Below are positions 7,532-15,313 of a stretch of 64,000 bases of DNA, in pieces. Numbering within the stretch: position 1 is the stretch's first letter; each line of letters opens with the position of its first letter. Below the pieces are notes generated by a model. The model had not been told where the DNA came from and did no database searches. It was given only the letters and a program-made list of their open reading frames with translations. Both the position numbers and the translations under genes were made by a program. This DNA comes from Verrucomicrobiota bacterium (GTDB lineage: Bacteria; Verrucomicrobiota; Verrucomicrobiia; Opitutales; Opitutaceae): assembly GCA_023428905.1 (NCBI GenBank), contig JAEYWP010000024.1, positions 62,001-126,000 on the forward strand, written 5' to 3'.

Positions 7532-8658
7532 ACCTGCGCCGTTTCTGGGCCGTGGCCCGCAAGGAATTCGTGCATATCCGGCGTGACCCGCGCAGCCTCG
7601 TCCTCGCCATCGGCATCCCGATGCTGATGATCCTGATTTTTGGATACGCACTGACCCTCGACGTGAATCACGTGCCGGTGGTGGTGTGGGACCAGGGCCG
7701 CTCGGTCGAAAGCCGCGAGTATACTGCCCGGTTTTCCGCCTCCCGGTATTTCGACCTGGTTCGCACGGTGGGTTCGTATGCGGAGCTCACCGACGCGATC
7801 GACCGCCGCGAGGCGCTGCTCGCACTGGTGATCCCGTCCACCTTCGCCGCCGATCTGGCAGCGGGGAGGGCAACGGCGGTACAGGCGGTCGTGGACGGCT
7901 CGGATTCCAACACCGCTGCGATTGTCCTGGGCTACACCCAGGCGGTGACGCAGGGCTTCAATGAAACCGTTTCCCTGACGCGGCTCCAGCGGGCCGGCGT
8001 GACGCCGCCCGCACCCCTCGAGCTGCGCCCGCGGGTGTGGTTCAACGCCGACCTTGAATCGAAGAACTTCATCATCCCCGGCTTGATTGCGGTCATCATG
8101 GGCCTGATCGCAGCTCTCCTCACGTCCCTCACGATCGCGCGGGAGTGGGAGCGGGGCAGCATGGAGCAGCTGATCTCGACGCCGGTGCGCGCGGCGGAAC
8201 TGGTCCTCGGAAAACTGACCCCGTATTTCGTCATCGGAATGGTCGACGTGCTGATCGCGATCGGCCTGGCGGTCTTTCTTTTCGAGGTGCCGCTGCGGGG
8301 CAGTGTGGTGCTGCTGCTGGCGATGGCTGCCATCTTTATCGTCGGGACCCTCTCGCAGGGTATCCTGATCAGCATCCTCACCCGCCAGCAGCTTCTCGCC
8401 AGCCAGCTGGCGATGGTGTCGACGTTTCTCCCGGCGTTCCTGCTTTCCGGCTTTATGTTCGCCATCCCGAACATGCCGTGGGTGGTGCAAGGAATCACCC
8501 ATATCGTGCCGGCGCGCTATTTCGTTGCCCTGGTGAAGGGCATCTATCTGCGCGGGGTCGGCCTGGAGGTGATGTGGCGGGATGCTCTGCTACTGAGCCT
8601 ATTTGCGCTCGGGGTGGCCGGGGCGTCGGTGCTCCGCTTCAAAAAAACGCTGGGCTGA
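7528..8658 (+). CDS. ABC-2 type permease, YbhS/YbhR-like, first of two
   Basis: A 376-residue ABC-2 permease. ATG 7528 overlaps the ATPase stop by four bases. Topology: a first membrane helix (VLAIGIPMLMILIFGYALTL), a large periplasmic domain (about residues 45-175, containing VDGSDSNTA), then five C-terminal helices including IPGLIAVIMGLIAALL and AMVSTFLPAFLLSGFMFAI. The block REWERGSMEQLISTPVRAAE is the conserved cytoplasmic coupling loop of this family. It should pair with the next gene product as a heterodimer energised by the fused ATPase. Substrate unknown; relatives export drugs or small cations. Confidence 0.92.
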   Translation: MNLRRFWAVARKEFVHIRRDPRSLVLAIGIPMLMILIFGYALTLDVNHVPVVVWDQGRSVESREYTARFSASRYFDLVRTVGSYAELTDAIDRREALLALVIPSTFAADLAAGRATAVQAVVDGSDSNTAAIVLGYTQAVTQGFNETVSLTRLQRAGVTPPAPLELRPRVWFNADLESKNFIIPGLIAVIMGLIAALLTSLTIAREWERGSMEQLISTPVRAAELVLGKLTPYFVIGMVDVLIAIGLAVFLFEVPLRGSVVLLLAMAAIFIVGTLSQGILISILTRQQLLASQLAMVSTFLPAFLLSGFMFAIPNMPWVVQGITHIVPARYFVALVKGIYLRGVGLEVMWRDALLLSLFALGVAGASVLRFKKTLG

Positions 8659-8661
8659 GCC

Positions 8662-9792
8662 ATGTGGGAACGCGTCCTCAGCATTCTTCGAAAGGAATTC
8701 CGCTCCATCTTCCGGGATCCACGCATGCGGATGGTGCTCTTCGGGGTTCCGGTGATCCAGACTCTGATTTTTGGATACGCGGTGACAATGGACGTCCGGC
8801 ATGTCCGGCTGGCGGTCGTCGACCGGGATGGAACGCCGGCCAGTCGGGAGCTGGTCGCGCGCTTCACCGGCTCGGACTATTTTGACGCCGTGCTCCAGAC
8901 GCAGGACATCCGTGAGGCTGCGGCCTTGCTGGATGCCGCGACCACCAGCGCGGTGCTCCAGTTGCACCCGGGCTTCGAGGCCGAGCTTCTCGCCGGGCAC
9001 CGTGCAGCGGTTGCCCTTTGGGTGGATGGGTCAGATTCCAACACCGCCCGGCTCGTTCTCAACTACAGCGCGCAAATCGCGGCGGCGTACAACGCGAGGG
9101 TCATGCTCGATCAAAGCGGGCGCCAGACCGGCCGACCTCTGCCGGACCAGGCGGTGGAGTTGCAGTCGCGCGCCTGGTTCAATCCCAACCTCGAAAGCCG
9201 CAATTATTTCGTGCCCGGCGTGATGGCCCTGCTGGTGATGCTGGTCGGGCTGATGCTGACCGGCATGGCGATTGTCCGGGAGAAGGAGGCCGGTACGATC
9301 GAGCAAATCATGGTCACGCCGATCCGCCGCTGGGAATTCATTCTCGGCAAGTGTGCGCCCTTTGTCGTCATTGGTTTCATCAACGTGGCGATGGTCACCG
9401 CGGTCGGCGTTTTCTGGTTCGGAATTCCCATCCGGGGGAGTTTCTTCCTTCTCCTGCTCGGGACCGCACTGTTCCTGGTCAGCACCCTCGGCGTGGGGCT
9501 GTTTATCTCCACCGTCAGCGGCACGCAGCAGCAGGCGATGATGACGACCTTCTTCTTCTTTTTCCCCGCCATGCTGCTCTCGGGCTTCATCTACCCGATC
9601 GCAAACATGCCGGAGTGGGTGCAGGCGCTGACCTATCTCAATCCTCTCCGCTACTTCCTCGTCATCATCCGAGGCGTGTTTCTCAAGGGCATCGGCCTGG
9701 AGATCCTATGGCCCCAGATGGCGGCGCTGCTCGCCATCGGGGTGGTGGTGATGGGATTTGCGGTGGCGCGGTTTCGCAAGACCGTCGCCTGA
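8662..9792 (+). CDS. ABC-2 type permease, YbhR/YbhS-like, second of two
   Basis: Also 376 residues and clearly a paralogue of the preceding permease: same first helix (VIQTLIFGYAVTMDVRHV), the same periplasmic VDGSDSNTA block, and the coupling loop REKEAGTIEQIMVTPIRRWE. The last helices include TTFFFFFPAMLLSGFIYPI. It starts 3 bases after its partner's stop, so the pair should be made in equal amounts. It is the last gene of the TetR-led operon. It ends 18 bases before the stop of the oppositely oriented PIG-L gene; no convincing terminator hairpin is seen in that gap. Confidence 0.92.
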   Translation: MWERVLSILRKEFRSIFRDPRMRMVLFGVPVIQTLIFGYAVTMDVRHVRLAVVDRDGTPASRELVARFTGSDYFDAVLQTQDIREAAALLDAATTSAVLQLHPGFEAELLAGHRAAVALWVDGSDSNTARLVLNYSAQIAAAYNARVMLDQSGRQTGRPLPDQAVELQSRAWFNPNLESRNYFVPGVMALLVMLVGLMLTGMAIVREKEAGTIEQIMVTPIRRWEFILGKCAPFVVIGFINVAMVTAVGVFWFGIPIRGSFFLLLLGTALFLVSTLGVGLFISTVSGTQQQAMMTTFFFFFPAMLLSGFIYPIANMPEWVQALTYLNPLRYFLVIIRGVFLKGIGLEILWPQMAALLAIGVVVMGFAVARFRKTVA

Positions 9793-9810
9793 GGCGCGAC
9801 AGGGCGCGGC

Positions 9811-10665
9811 TCACCCCGCAAAACGTCGCAAGCGATCGGATACGTCTTGTCGGAAACGGTCGATCTGGCGCTCGGTGAACGCGACCAGGTCGAGGGAGGG
9901 GTCCTGCACCAGGGGAGTCAGGTCCATCGCCCAGGTGACCGCCTCGAGGCGGTCGGCGGCGTGCGAGGTGTGAAACGTCGCGTTGGCGTGGCGACGGCCG
10001 ATCGTGGCGGTGTCGTAGCGCTTGCCGCCGCCGATCTGGGAATCGAAGACCCCGATCAATGCGGCCGCGAGGTGCGGGTGGTGGCCGGCGTCGAGCGCGA
10101 CCTTGGCCTGGTCGTCCAACCAGTCGAGGTCCCTCCACACCTCGCAACCGTAGACGGCCTTCGGGCGTGAAGCCGGCTCAAGGCGTCGCAGCACGGCGAG
10201 GCAGTGCTGCAGCACCGCGACGTGCGTATCGTGCTTGTCTGCAGGCTGGTGGAGGTAAACCACGCTCGGCTGGGTGTAGGCAAAGAGGGTGGCGAGGTCG
10301 GACTGCACGTCCGGATGGTTCGGAGTTTTCACCACTGAACTCGAATGCCCGAGCTGGAGCTGAATGCTGTAGTCACCGAGATGCGCGGCCTTGCGCTGCT
10401 CCTGGCGGCGCACCTCCTGCATTTGCTCGTCGGCATACTGCGCATACCGGCCGGTGCGGGGGGAGCCGGAGCCGTTGGTGACCACCACACCCGAGAACCA
10501 GCGGTCGCTTCGGCCGAAGCACTCCGCAATCCCGGCATAAGCCATGATCTCGATGTCGTCCTGGTGGGCGGCGATGCAGAGATGGGTGGTGCGGCCCAGG
10601 GCCTGCTCCGGTGAGATCCCCGTCTGGGGAACATAAATGTCAGCGTGGGGGTGATGAAAACGCAT
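9811..10665 (-). CDS. PIG-L family de-N-acetylase with intact metal site
   Basis: A 284-residue cytoplasmic protein of the LmbE/PIG-L fold. The first metal motif is AHQDDIE (His34, Asp36, Asp37) and the second is KHDTH (His145, His148); both zinc-ligand motifs are complete, so it should be catalytic. The family removes acetyl groups from N-acetylglucosamine-type sugars. ATG 10665 lies 26 bases inside the end of the upstream NagB/PIG-L fusion gene, so the two are translationally coupled. That neighbour carries a degenerate version of the same domain, which makes this the likely active deacetylase of the pair. Relation to BshB-type or chitobiose deacetylases cannot be settled by eye. Confidence 0.88.
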   Translation of the reverse strand: MRFHHPHADIYVPQTGISPEQALGRTTHLCIAAHQDDIEIMAYAGIAECFGRSDRWFSGVVVTNGSGSPRTGRYAQYADEQMQEVRRQEQRKAAHLGDYSIQLQLGHSSSVVKTPNHPDVQSDLATLFAYTQPSVVYLHQPADKHDTHVAVLQHCLAVLRRLEPASRPKAVYGCEVWRDLDWLDDQAKVALDAGHHPHLAAALIGVFDSQIGGGKRYDTATIGRRHANATFHTSHAADRLEAVTWAMDLTPLVQDPSLDLVAFTERQIDRFRQDVSDRLRRFAG

Positions 10666-12538
10666 GGGGAGGTGAAGCGGGAGGAAAGCGGACAAAGGCT
10701 TCGATCGCCTCGTATTCGGCCAGGCCGAGGTCATCGTAGGCCTCGGCGAGCCGGCGGGCGGCGCGCTCCGCCTCGCTCCAGGACTCGGACGCGTGCTCAC
10801 CCCGGGCGGGGGTCTGGCTGCGCTGGCTCTTGTGCTGGTAGATCGCGTGCACCTTCTGCGCCAGTTGGTCGGGGCTCATCGGGACTGCCATATCGATCTC
10901 GTGGATACCCCAACGGCGGTCAGGGGCACGGTAGAGCCAGACCCGGCAGGTGCCCAGCCAGGGCTCGGCGGCACAGTCGGCAAGGGCGGACTGGAGGAGT
11001 TGGAAGCAGATTCCCGCCACGCTGTTAGGATCCTGGTTGGCGCCGGTGGCGAAGATCTGATGCGGCGCGTGCTCACTGAGGAGAGCGCGCACGGCGTGGA
11101 GGTCGCTCGCGCCCGGATGAAAGGCGCGGTACCGCCCCTCCTCGTAAAACGGCAGATCGAGGAAATGGGCGCAGGCGGGCTGCAGGCCGAGGACGCGAAG
11201 GGCGGCGCGGGCTTCTCCGCGTCGTAACAGGGCTTTCAGGACCCGGGCCGGTCTCGGCAGAAGCGCGCGGTTCGCCGGACCAGACTCAGTCCCGGCGAGA
11301 GCATCGCGGATCAAGGCGTCGGCGGAGGCGGCGTCCTCATCGGAAACGCCCAGGCTGCCGGAGGTGAGGTAAACCACCCGGACGTCATGGCCCTGCGCCG
11401 CCAGGCGCGCCAGGGTGCCGCCCATGCCGAGCATTTCGTCGGAAGGTTCCGGTGCGAGGACCAGGACTCGCTTCGGGTGGGGGGCGGCGCGTTCCGGCCG
11501 GTTGGAATCGTCCGCGTTCGGTTTCCCGCCCGGCCAGCCGGTGATGGTGTGCTGGGTCTGGTTGAAAACGCGGATGTTCAGGCTGTAGGCGGGGCCATGC
11601 TCGGTCAGGAGATCGGCCATCCCGTTTTCGCCGTAGTGCTCGTCCAGCAGCTTGAGGAAGGGGCGTTTTACCTGACGGGAAAGCCAGGTGACGGCGCGAC
11701 GCGCCGTGTCCTCGGTCCAGTCCACGGGCCCGACCAGCCACGGGTGCTGCACCCGCGTCAGTTCGCCTGCCGCCGCACTGTCGAGAAGGACGCGCGCGTC
11801 AGGGTGAAACTGGAGGAAGCTGGCGGGCAGGGTGTCGGTGGGCGGGTGCTCGATGGCGCGTGCCACCACCTCCGCCTTGCTTTCGCCCCACGCGAGGAGA
11901 ACGACCTTGCGGGCGGAAAGGATCGTGCCGACGCCCATTGTGACGGCATAACGCGGGACATTGGCCTCTCCGAGGAAGTCTCGGGCGGCGTCGCGGCGTG
12001 TCAGCGTATCCAGGGTGACCAGACGTGTGCGCGAGTCACGGCCGGAGCCCGGTTCGTTGAAGCCGATGTGGCCGGTGCGGCCGATTCCGAGGATCTGCAG
12101 GTCGAGCCCTCCCGCCTGGGCGATGCGCTCCTCGTAGGTCCGGCACCAGGCAAACACCTCCGCGCGCGGGACCGTGCCATCGGGGATGTTGATCTGCCCC
12201 GCCGGCACATCGACGTGGTCGAAGAGCTGCGTGTGCATGAACCGCCAGTAGCTCTCGGCGTGGTCGCTGGGCAGACCGTAATACTCGTCGAGGTTGAAGG
12301 TGACGACATTGCCGAAGGACAGGCCGTCCTCGCGATGCGCGCGGATCAGTTCGCGGTAGAGCCGTACCGGCGTCGAACCGGTGGCGAGTCCCAGGACAAA
12401 GGAACGGCCCGCCTTGGCGCGTTCACGAATGGCCCCGGCGATCTCGCTGGCGAGCCCGCGACAGGCGTCTGCCGCACTGGGAAAGATTTCGGTCGGGATT
12501 CGCTCACGCTGGCGATTTTCGGCGGGAGGGGCGTGCAT
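10640..12538 (-). CDS. NagB/PIG-L fusion: glucosamine-6-phosphate deaminase-like plus PIG-L domain
   Basis: A 632-residue two-domain protein. Residues about 15-275 are a NagB fold: GLATGSTPVRLY phosphate loop, FNLDEYYGLP (Asp84, matching E. coli Asp72), and GIGRTGHIGFNEPGS with His157 and Glu162 matching His143 and Glu148; E. coli Asp141 is replaced by Thr155. Residues about 350-620 are PIG-L-like, but the HPDD motif reads APEPSDE (His to Glu364, Asp to Ser366) and the second motif reads DPNSVAG instead of DPHxxH, so the zinc site looks lost. Such fusions are known in Bacteroidetes and other phyla. It should act in amino-sugar phosphate catabolism (GlcN6P to Fru6P plus ammonia) if the deaminase half works. 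Overlaps the intact PIG-L gene by 26 bases. Confidence 0.88.
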   Translation of the reverse strand: MHAPPAENRQRERIPTEIFPSAADACRGLASEIAGAIRERAKAGRSFVLGLATGSTPVRLYRELIRAHREDGLSFGNVVTFNLDEYYGLPSDHAESYWRFMHTQLFDHVDVPAGQINIPDGTVPRAEVFAWCRTYEERIAQAGGLDLQILGIGRTGHIGFNEPGSGRDSRTRLVTLDTLTRRDAARDFLGEANVPRYAVTMGVGTILSARKVVLLAWGESKAEVVARAIEHPPTDTLPASFLQFHPDARVLLDSAAAGELTRVQHPWLVGPVDWTEDTARRAVTWLSRQVKRPFLKLLDEHYGENGMADLLTEHGPAYSLNIRVFNQTQHTITGWPGGKPNADDSNRPERAAPHPKRVLVLAPEPSDEMLGMGGTLARLAAQGHDVRVVYLTSGSLGVSDEDAASADALIRDALAGTESGPANRALLPRPARVLKALLRRGEARAALRVLGLQPACAHFLDLPFYEEGRYRAFHPGASDLHAVRALLSEHAPHQIFATGANQDPNSVAGICFQLLQSALADCAAEPWLGTCRVWLYRAPDRRWGIHEIDMAVPMSPDQLAQKVHAIYQHKSQRSQTPARGEHASESWSEAERAARRLAEAYDDLGLAEYEAIEAFVRFPPASPPHAFSSPPR

Positions 12539-12603
12539 GCGGGGGTGGCCGTCATCCGAAACGCAACGGGGATGCGGCTCAAGGTTGAAAGCATGGGCGG
12601 TGA

Positions 12604-12620
12604 CCGGCGCAACGCGCCGG
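12604..12620. repeat. Perfect GC-rich hairpin upstream of the nagB-like gene
   Basis: CCGGCGC (12604-12610), loop AAC, GCGCCGG (12614-12620): a perfect 7-base stem, flanked by AATGACGAAGGACGGAATG. On the minus strand it reads GTCATTCCGGCGC..., reminiscent of REP-like dispersed palindromes with a GTCATTCC flank. Only this copy is evident in the window, so dispersal is not shown. It sits in the 220-base gap between the divergent nagB-like and mscS-like genes and could instead be a regulatory hairpin. Confidence 0.4.
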
Positions 12621-12758
12621 AATGACGAAGGACGGAATGCGAAAAACGAGTGGGCTGTCGGGGCCGGCCGAGGCTCACTGTCGGGGGAACATAGCGGGTG
12701 CGTGCGGGCAAGCGCGGGTGGGGGAGAACATTTGGCGGCGGTATGCTACAGTGGAGAC

Positions 12759-13373
12759 ATGACTTTCGACTACGCTGACCTCGCGACACTCGCCAAATCC
12801 ACCGTTCACGCCCTGCCGGCGGTCCTCCTGATCATCGTCGTTGCCCTCTTCCTCAACCTGATTGTGGGTCGCGCCATGCGGGTCGTCGCCGGGCGCACCA
12901 GCCTGACGGATACGGAGGTGCAGCCTGCGCGGGCGCTCCTGCGGTGGCTGGTAAACCTGGCGGCCTTTGGCTTCATTCTCGAGGTCCTTGGAGTGAACGT
13001 CAGCGGCCTCTGGGGTGTGCTTTCGACCATCCTCGCCATGGTGGCGATCGGTTTCGTCGCGGTCTGGAGTGTGCTCAGCAACACCCTGTGCACCGTGATC
13101 ATCCTCGTGGCCCGCCCCTTCAGTGTCGGCGACGAGGTCGAGATTCCCGGCGACAACGTCAAGGGGAGGGTCACGGACCTGAACTTCATCTACACCACGC
13201 TGGAGGCGGAGGACGGCGCTCTCGTGCAGGTGCCGAACAACATTTTCTTCCAGAAAGTGATCCGCCGCCGGGTGGGGAGCACGTCCGTCTCCCTCGCCGA
13301 GCAGCTCAAGGCGAAGTCCGCGGATACTGGGGCGAAAGGTGGCACGCTGCCGGTCGGGCAGGGGGCCGCTTGA
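12759..13373 (+). CDS. Small MscS-family mechanosensitive channel
   Basis: A 204-residue protein starting at ATG 12759 behind a GGAG sequence. It has three hydrophobic helices: about residues 18-37 (VLLIIVVALFLNLIVG), 65-84 (LVNLAAFGFILEVLGV) and 88-118 (LWGVLSTILAMVAIGFVAVWS, the pore helix). The MscS beta domain follows (ARPFSVGDEVEIPGDNVKGRV, VQVPNNIFFQKVIRR). The C-terminal alpha/beta vestibule domain of E. coli MscS (286 residues) is almost absent, replaced by a short polar tail, so this is a minimal channel. It would release osmolytes on hypo-osmotic shock. Divergent from the amino-sugar genes, with no functional link implied. Confidence 0.88.
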   Translation: MTFDYADLATLAKSTVHALPAVLLIIVVALFLNLIVGRAMRVVAGRTSLTDTEVQPARALLRWLVNLAAFGFILEVLGVNVSGLWGVLSTILAMVAIGFVAVWSVLSNTLCTVIILVARPFSVGDEVEIPGDNVKGRVTDLNFIYTTLEAEDGALVQVPNNIFFQKVIRRRVGSTSVSLAEQLKAKSADTGAKGGTLPVGQGAA

Positions 13374-13494
13374 TGCCTAACGTGTGTGCAAAAATTGGAC
13401 TGTCCGCCGCTTCTTGGCGTTTGGTAAAACAATAGAACACCGCGACAGTGGCGGTGCGCCGCCGGTGCTTCACGCTGGCGTCACGTCTGCGGTG

Positions 13495-13514
13495 CCGTTG
13501 CCCTTCTGCAACGG
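13495..13514. promoter_or_regulatory. Inverted repeat CCGTTGC / GCAACGG before the GH43 gene
   Basis: Perfect 7-base arms (13495-13501 and 13508-13514) with a 6-base spacer end 21 bases before ATG 13536. The position, covering the leader just before the ribosome site, fits an operator for a sugar-responsive repressor or an mRNA hairpin. No T-tract follows, so it is not a terminator. A second small palindrome, GGCGG/CCGCC, lies about 35 bases further upstream. Confidence 0.45.
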
Positions 13515-13535
13515 TCGCGGGATTACCCTTTTGCC

Positions 13536-14495
13536 ATGAGCCGGAAACCACTGATCTCCCATATCTTCACTGCCGACCCTTCGGCCCACGTATTCAACGG
13601 GCGGGTATTCATCTACCCCTCGCACGACCGCGATGCCGACGCGGAGGAAAACGACCTGGGGGACCAGTACGACATGGTGGATTACCATGTGATTTCGCAG
13701 GACCATCCTGAGGCCCCGGCGGTGGACCACGGCGTCGCCCTTCACCTCCGTGATGTGCCGTGGGCCTCGCGCCAGCTCTGGGCGCCGGATGCGGCCTGCC
13801 GGAATGGCCGGTATTATCTGTATTTCCCCGCCCGCGACAAGCAGGGCATCTTCCGGATCGGTGTCGCGCTGTCGGATCGCCCCGAAGGGCCGTTCCGCGC
13901 GGAAAAGTCACCGATTGCGGGCAGCTTCAGCATTGATCCGTGCGTTTTCCAGGACGACGACGGCGAGTATTACCTGTACTTCGGGGGCCTTTGGGGCGGC
14001 CAGCTCCAGTGCTGGGCAAACGGAAGCTTCGACGCGCAGGCCAAGGAACCGTCCGGCGCGACGCCGGCGCTGCTGCCGCAGGTGGCAAAGCTGAAGGAAA
14101 ACATGCTCGAATTTGTGGCGCCCCCGCAGGGCCTGGCCCTGGTGGATACAGACGGGCGCCCCCTCGCTGCTTCGGACAAGCAGCACCGTTTCTTCGAGGG
14201 CCCCTGGATGCACAAGAAGGACGGCGTTTATTATTTCTCGTATTCGACCGGCGACACGCACTCGATCATGTACGCGACCAGCGACCGTCCCACCGGCCCG
14301 TTCGTCGTCCGCGGGCAGGTGCTGACGCCTCCCCTCGGCTGGACCACGCATCACTCCATCGTGGAGCACGGCGGTCGGTGGTGGCTGTACTACCACGATG
14401 CCTCGCTGTCCGGGGGCGTGGGATACAAGCGCTCTGTGAAGGTGCAGGAACTGTTCTATCGTCCCGACGGCTCGATTATCACCATGAATCCCTGA
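13536..14495 (+). CDS. GH43 glycoside hydrolase, intracellular
   Basis: A 319-residue five-bladed beta-propeller enzyme without signal peptide. The three GH43 acidic residues are visible: Asp14 in FTADPSAHVF (general base), Asp134 in SIDPCVFQDDDG (pKa modulator) and Glu221 in FFEGPWMHKKDG (general acid). Other blades show WAPDAACRNGRYYLYFPA and WWLYYHDASLSGG. The family includes beta-xylosidases and alpha-L-arabinofuranosidases; this type usually trims arabino- or xylo-oligosaccharides inside the cell. It is a single gene, followed by its own terminator at 14501. It is separated from the arabinan locus at 17.6 kb by the sigma factor and kinase genes but could serve the same pathway. Confidence 0.9.
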   Translation: MSRKPLISHIFTADPSAHVFNGRVFIYPSHDRDADAEENDLGDQYDMVDYHVISQDHPEAPAVDHGVALHLRDVPWASRQLWAPDAACRNGRYYLYFPARDKQGIFRIGVALSDRPEGPFRAEKSPIAGSFSIDPCVFQDDDGEYYLYFGGLWGGQLQCWANGSFDAQAKEPSGATPALLPQVAKLKENMLEFVAPPQGLALVDTDGRPLAASDKQHRFFEGPWMHKKDGVYYFSYSTGDTHSIMYATSDRPTGPFVVRGQVLTPPLGWTTHHSIVEHGGRWWLYYHDASLSGGVGYKRSVKVQELFYRPDGSIITMNP

Positions 14496-14500
14496 GGAGT

Positions 14501-14521
14501 GCCCGCACGCGGGCCTTTTCT
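14501..14521 (+). terminator. Rho-independent terminator after the GH43 gene
   Basis: Stem GCCCG (14501-14505), loop CACG, stem CGGGC (14510-14514), then CTTTTCT. It starts 5 bases after the GH43 stop. A short but pure GC stem followed by a T-run is typical. It isolates the enzyme gene from the sigma factor gene downstream. Confidence 0.65.
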
Positions 14522-14594
14522 CATGCTGCGCTGTTGCTGAGATTCCCGGTGGCGCCGGTGCAATACACGGCGGAGGATCAGCGCGGCCGGACGC

Positions 14595-14606
14595 GGGGGG
14601 GGGGGG
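14595..14606. repeat. Run of 12 G residues in the leader of the sigma factor gene
   Basis: An uninterrupted G12 tract lies 115-126 bases before ATG 14721. Homopolymers of this length are prone to slipped-strand length change. In this position a change would alter promoter spacing or leader structure rather than reading frame. It could also be a region of reduced sequencing accuracy. The rest of the 225-base gap (14496-14720) holds the terminator at 14501 and nothing else recognisable. Confidence 0.9.
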
Positions 14607-14720
14607 AACTTGACGATAAAGTTGCGCTGCGCTCGGCGGCAGCGCAGGGTGGTGCCTCGATCGCCCCGCGCCCGGTCGGCATCACCCCCTTGATCGCCGG
14701 GCCAGAACCGTACCCCCGTT

Positions 14721-15293
14721 ATGGTCAGCCCCGCCATGTCCGAGATCACCTGCGCCCTGGAATCAATCGGGCTTCAGGATCCCCGCGCTTCGGAGGAAAT
14801 TCTCCCCCTGGTGTACCAGGAGCTGCGGCGTCATGCCAACGTGCAGATGTCGCGCGAAGGCTCCAATCAGACCCTTCAGCCCACCGCCCTGGTGCACGAA
14901 GCGTGGCTACGCCTCGTCGGCGGCGCCCGGCAGTCCTGGCACAACCGGGCCCACTTTTTTGGCGCCGCCGCGGAGGCGATGCGCCGTATCCTGGTGGAGA
15001 ATGCCCGCCGCAAGCGGCGCCTGAAACGCGGCGGCGACCAGATCCGCGTCGACCTTGCCGACGTTGAACTGGCCGATACCAGCCCCGAGGAAAAGGTGCT
15101 CCTGATCGATGAGGCGGTGGAGCAGCTCAAGGAGCAGGATCCGGAAAAGGCCCGGGTCGTGATCCTCAAGTTTTATGGCGGCTTCACCAACGAGGAGGTG
15201 GCAGCCAGCCTGGGCGTGACCGAACGCACGATCGAACGCCATTGGGCCTTTGCGAAGGCTTGGCTTTTCCAGACTATTCGGGCGAGCCGCTGA
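14721..15293 (+). CDS. ECF-type RNA polymerase sigma factor (TIGR02999-like)
   Basis: A 190-residue sigma factor, or 185 if ATG 14736 is used. Region 2 spans about residues 25-95, with LQPTALVHEAWLRL and HFFGAAAEAMRRILVENARRKRR typical of the sigma-70_X6 subfamily seen in Acidobacteria, Planctomycetes and Verrucomicrobia. Region 4 spans about residues 130-185, with ILKFYGGFTNEEVAASLGVTERTIERHW as promoter -35 reader. There is no anti-sigma gene beside it. The next gene is a Ser/Thr kinase, starting 20 bases after this stop, and in such pairs the kinase replaces the usual anti-sigma control. Target promoters are unknown; the TonB receptor gene after the kinase is a candidate. A G12 tract lies in the leader. 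Confidence 0.92.
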   Translation: MVSPAMSEITCALESIGLQDPRASEEILPLVYQELRRHANVQMSREGSNQTLQPTALVHEAWLRLVGGARQSWHNRAHFFGAAAEAMRRILVENARRKRRLKRGGDQIRVDLADVELADTSPEEKVLLIDEAVEQLKEQDPEKARVVILKFYGGFTNEEVAASLGVTERTIERHWAFAKAWLFQTIRASR

Positions 15294-15313
15294 CGTTCCC
15301 TGCGCGGCCTGCC

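Noticed and set aside
4787..7651. 954-codon minus-strand open frame across the exporter operon
   Set aside because: An antisense shadow of the HlyD and ATPase genes, caused by high GC; composition is unnatural and no motif is present.
13375..13432. attC-like sequence starting GCCTAAC
   Set aside because: The left box matches RYYYAAC, but the matching GTTRRRY box is not found (GTTTGGT) and there is no integrase or cassette array.
14496..14720. Possible small RNA gene upstream of the sigma factor
   Set aside because: Only the GH43 terminator and the G12 tract were found; no promoter or second terminator frames an RNA.
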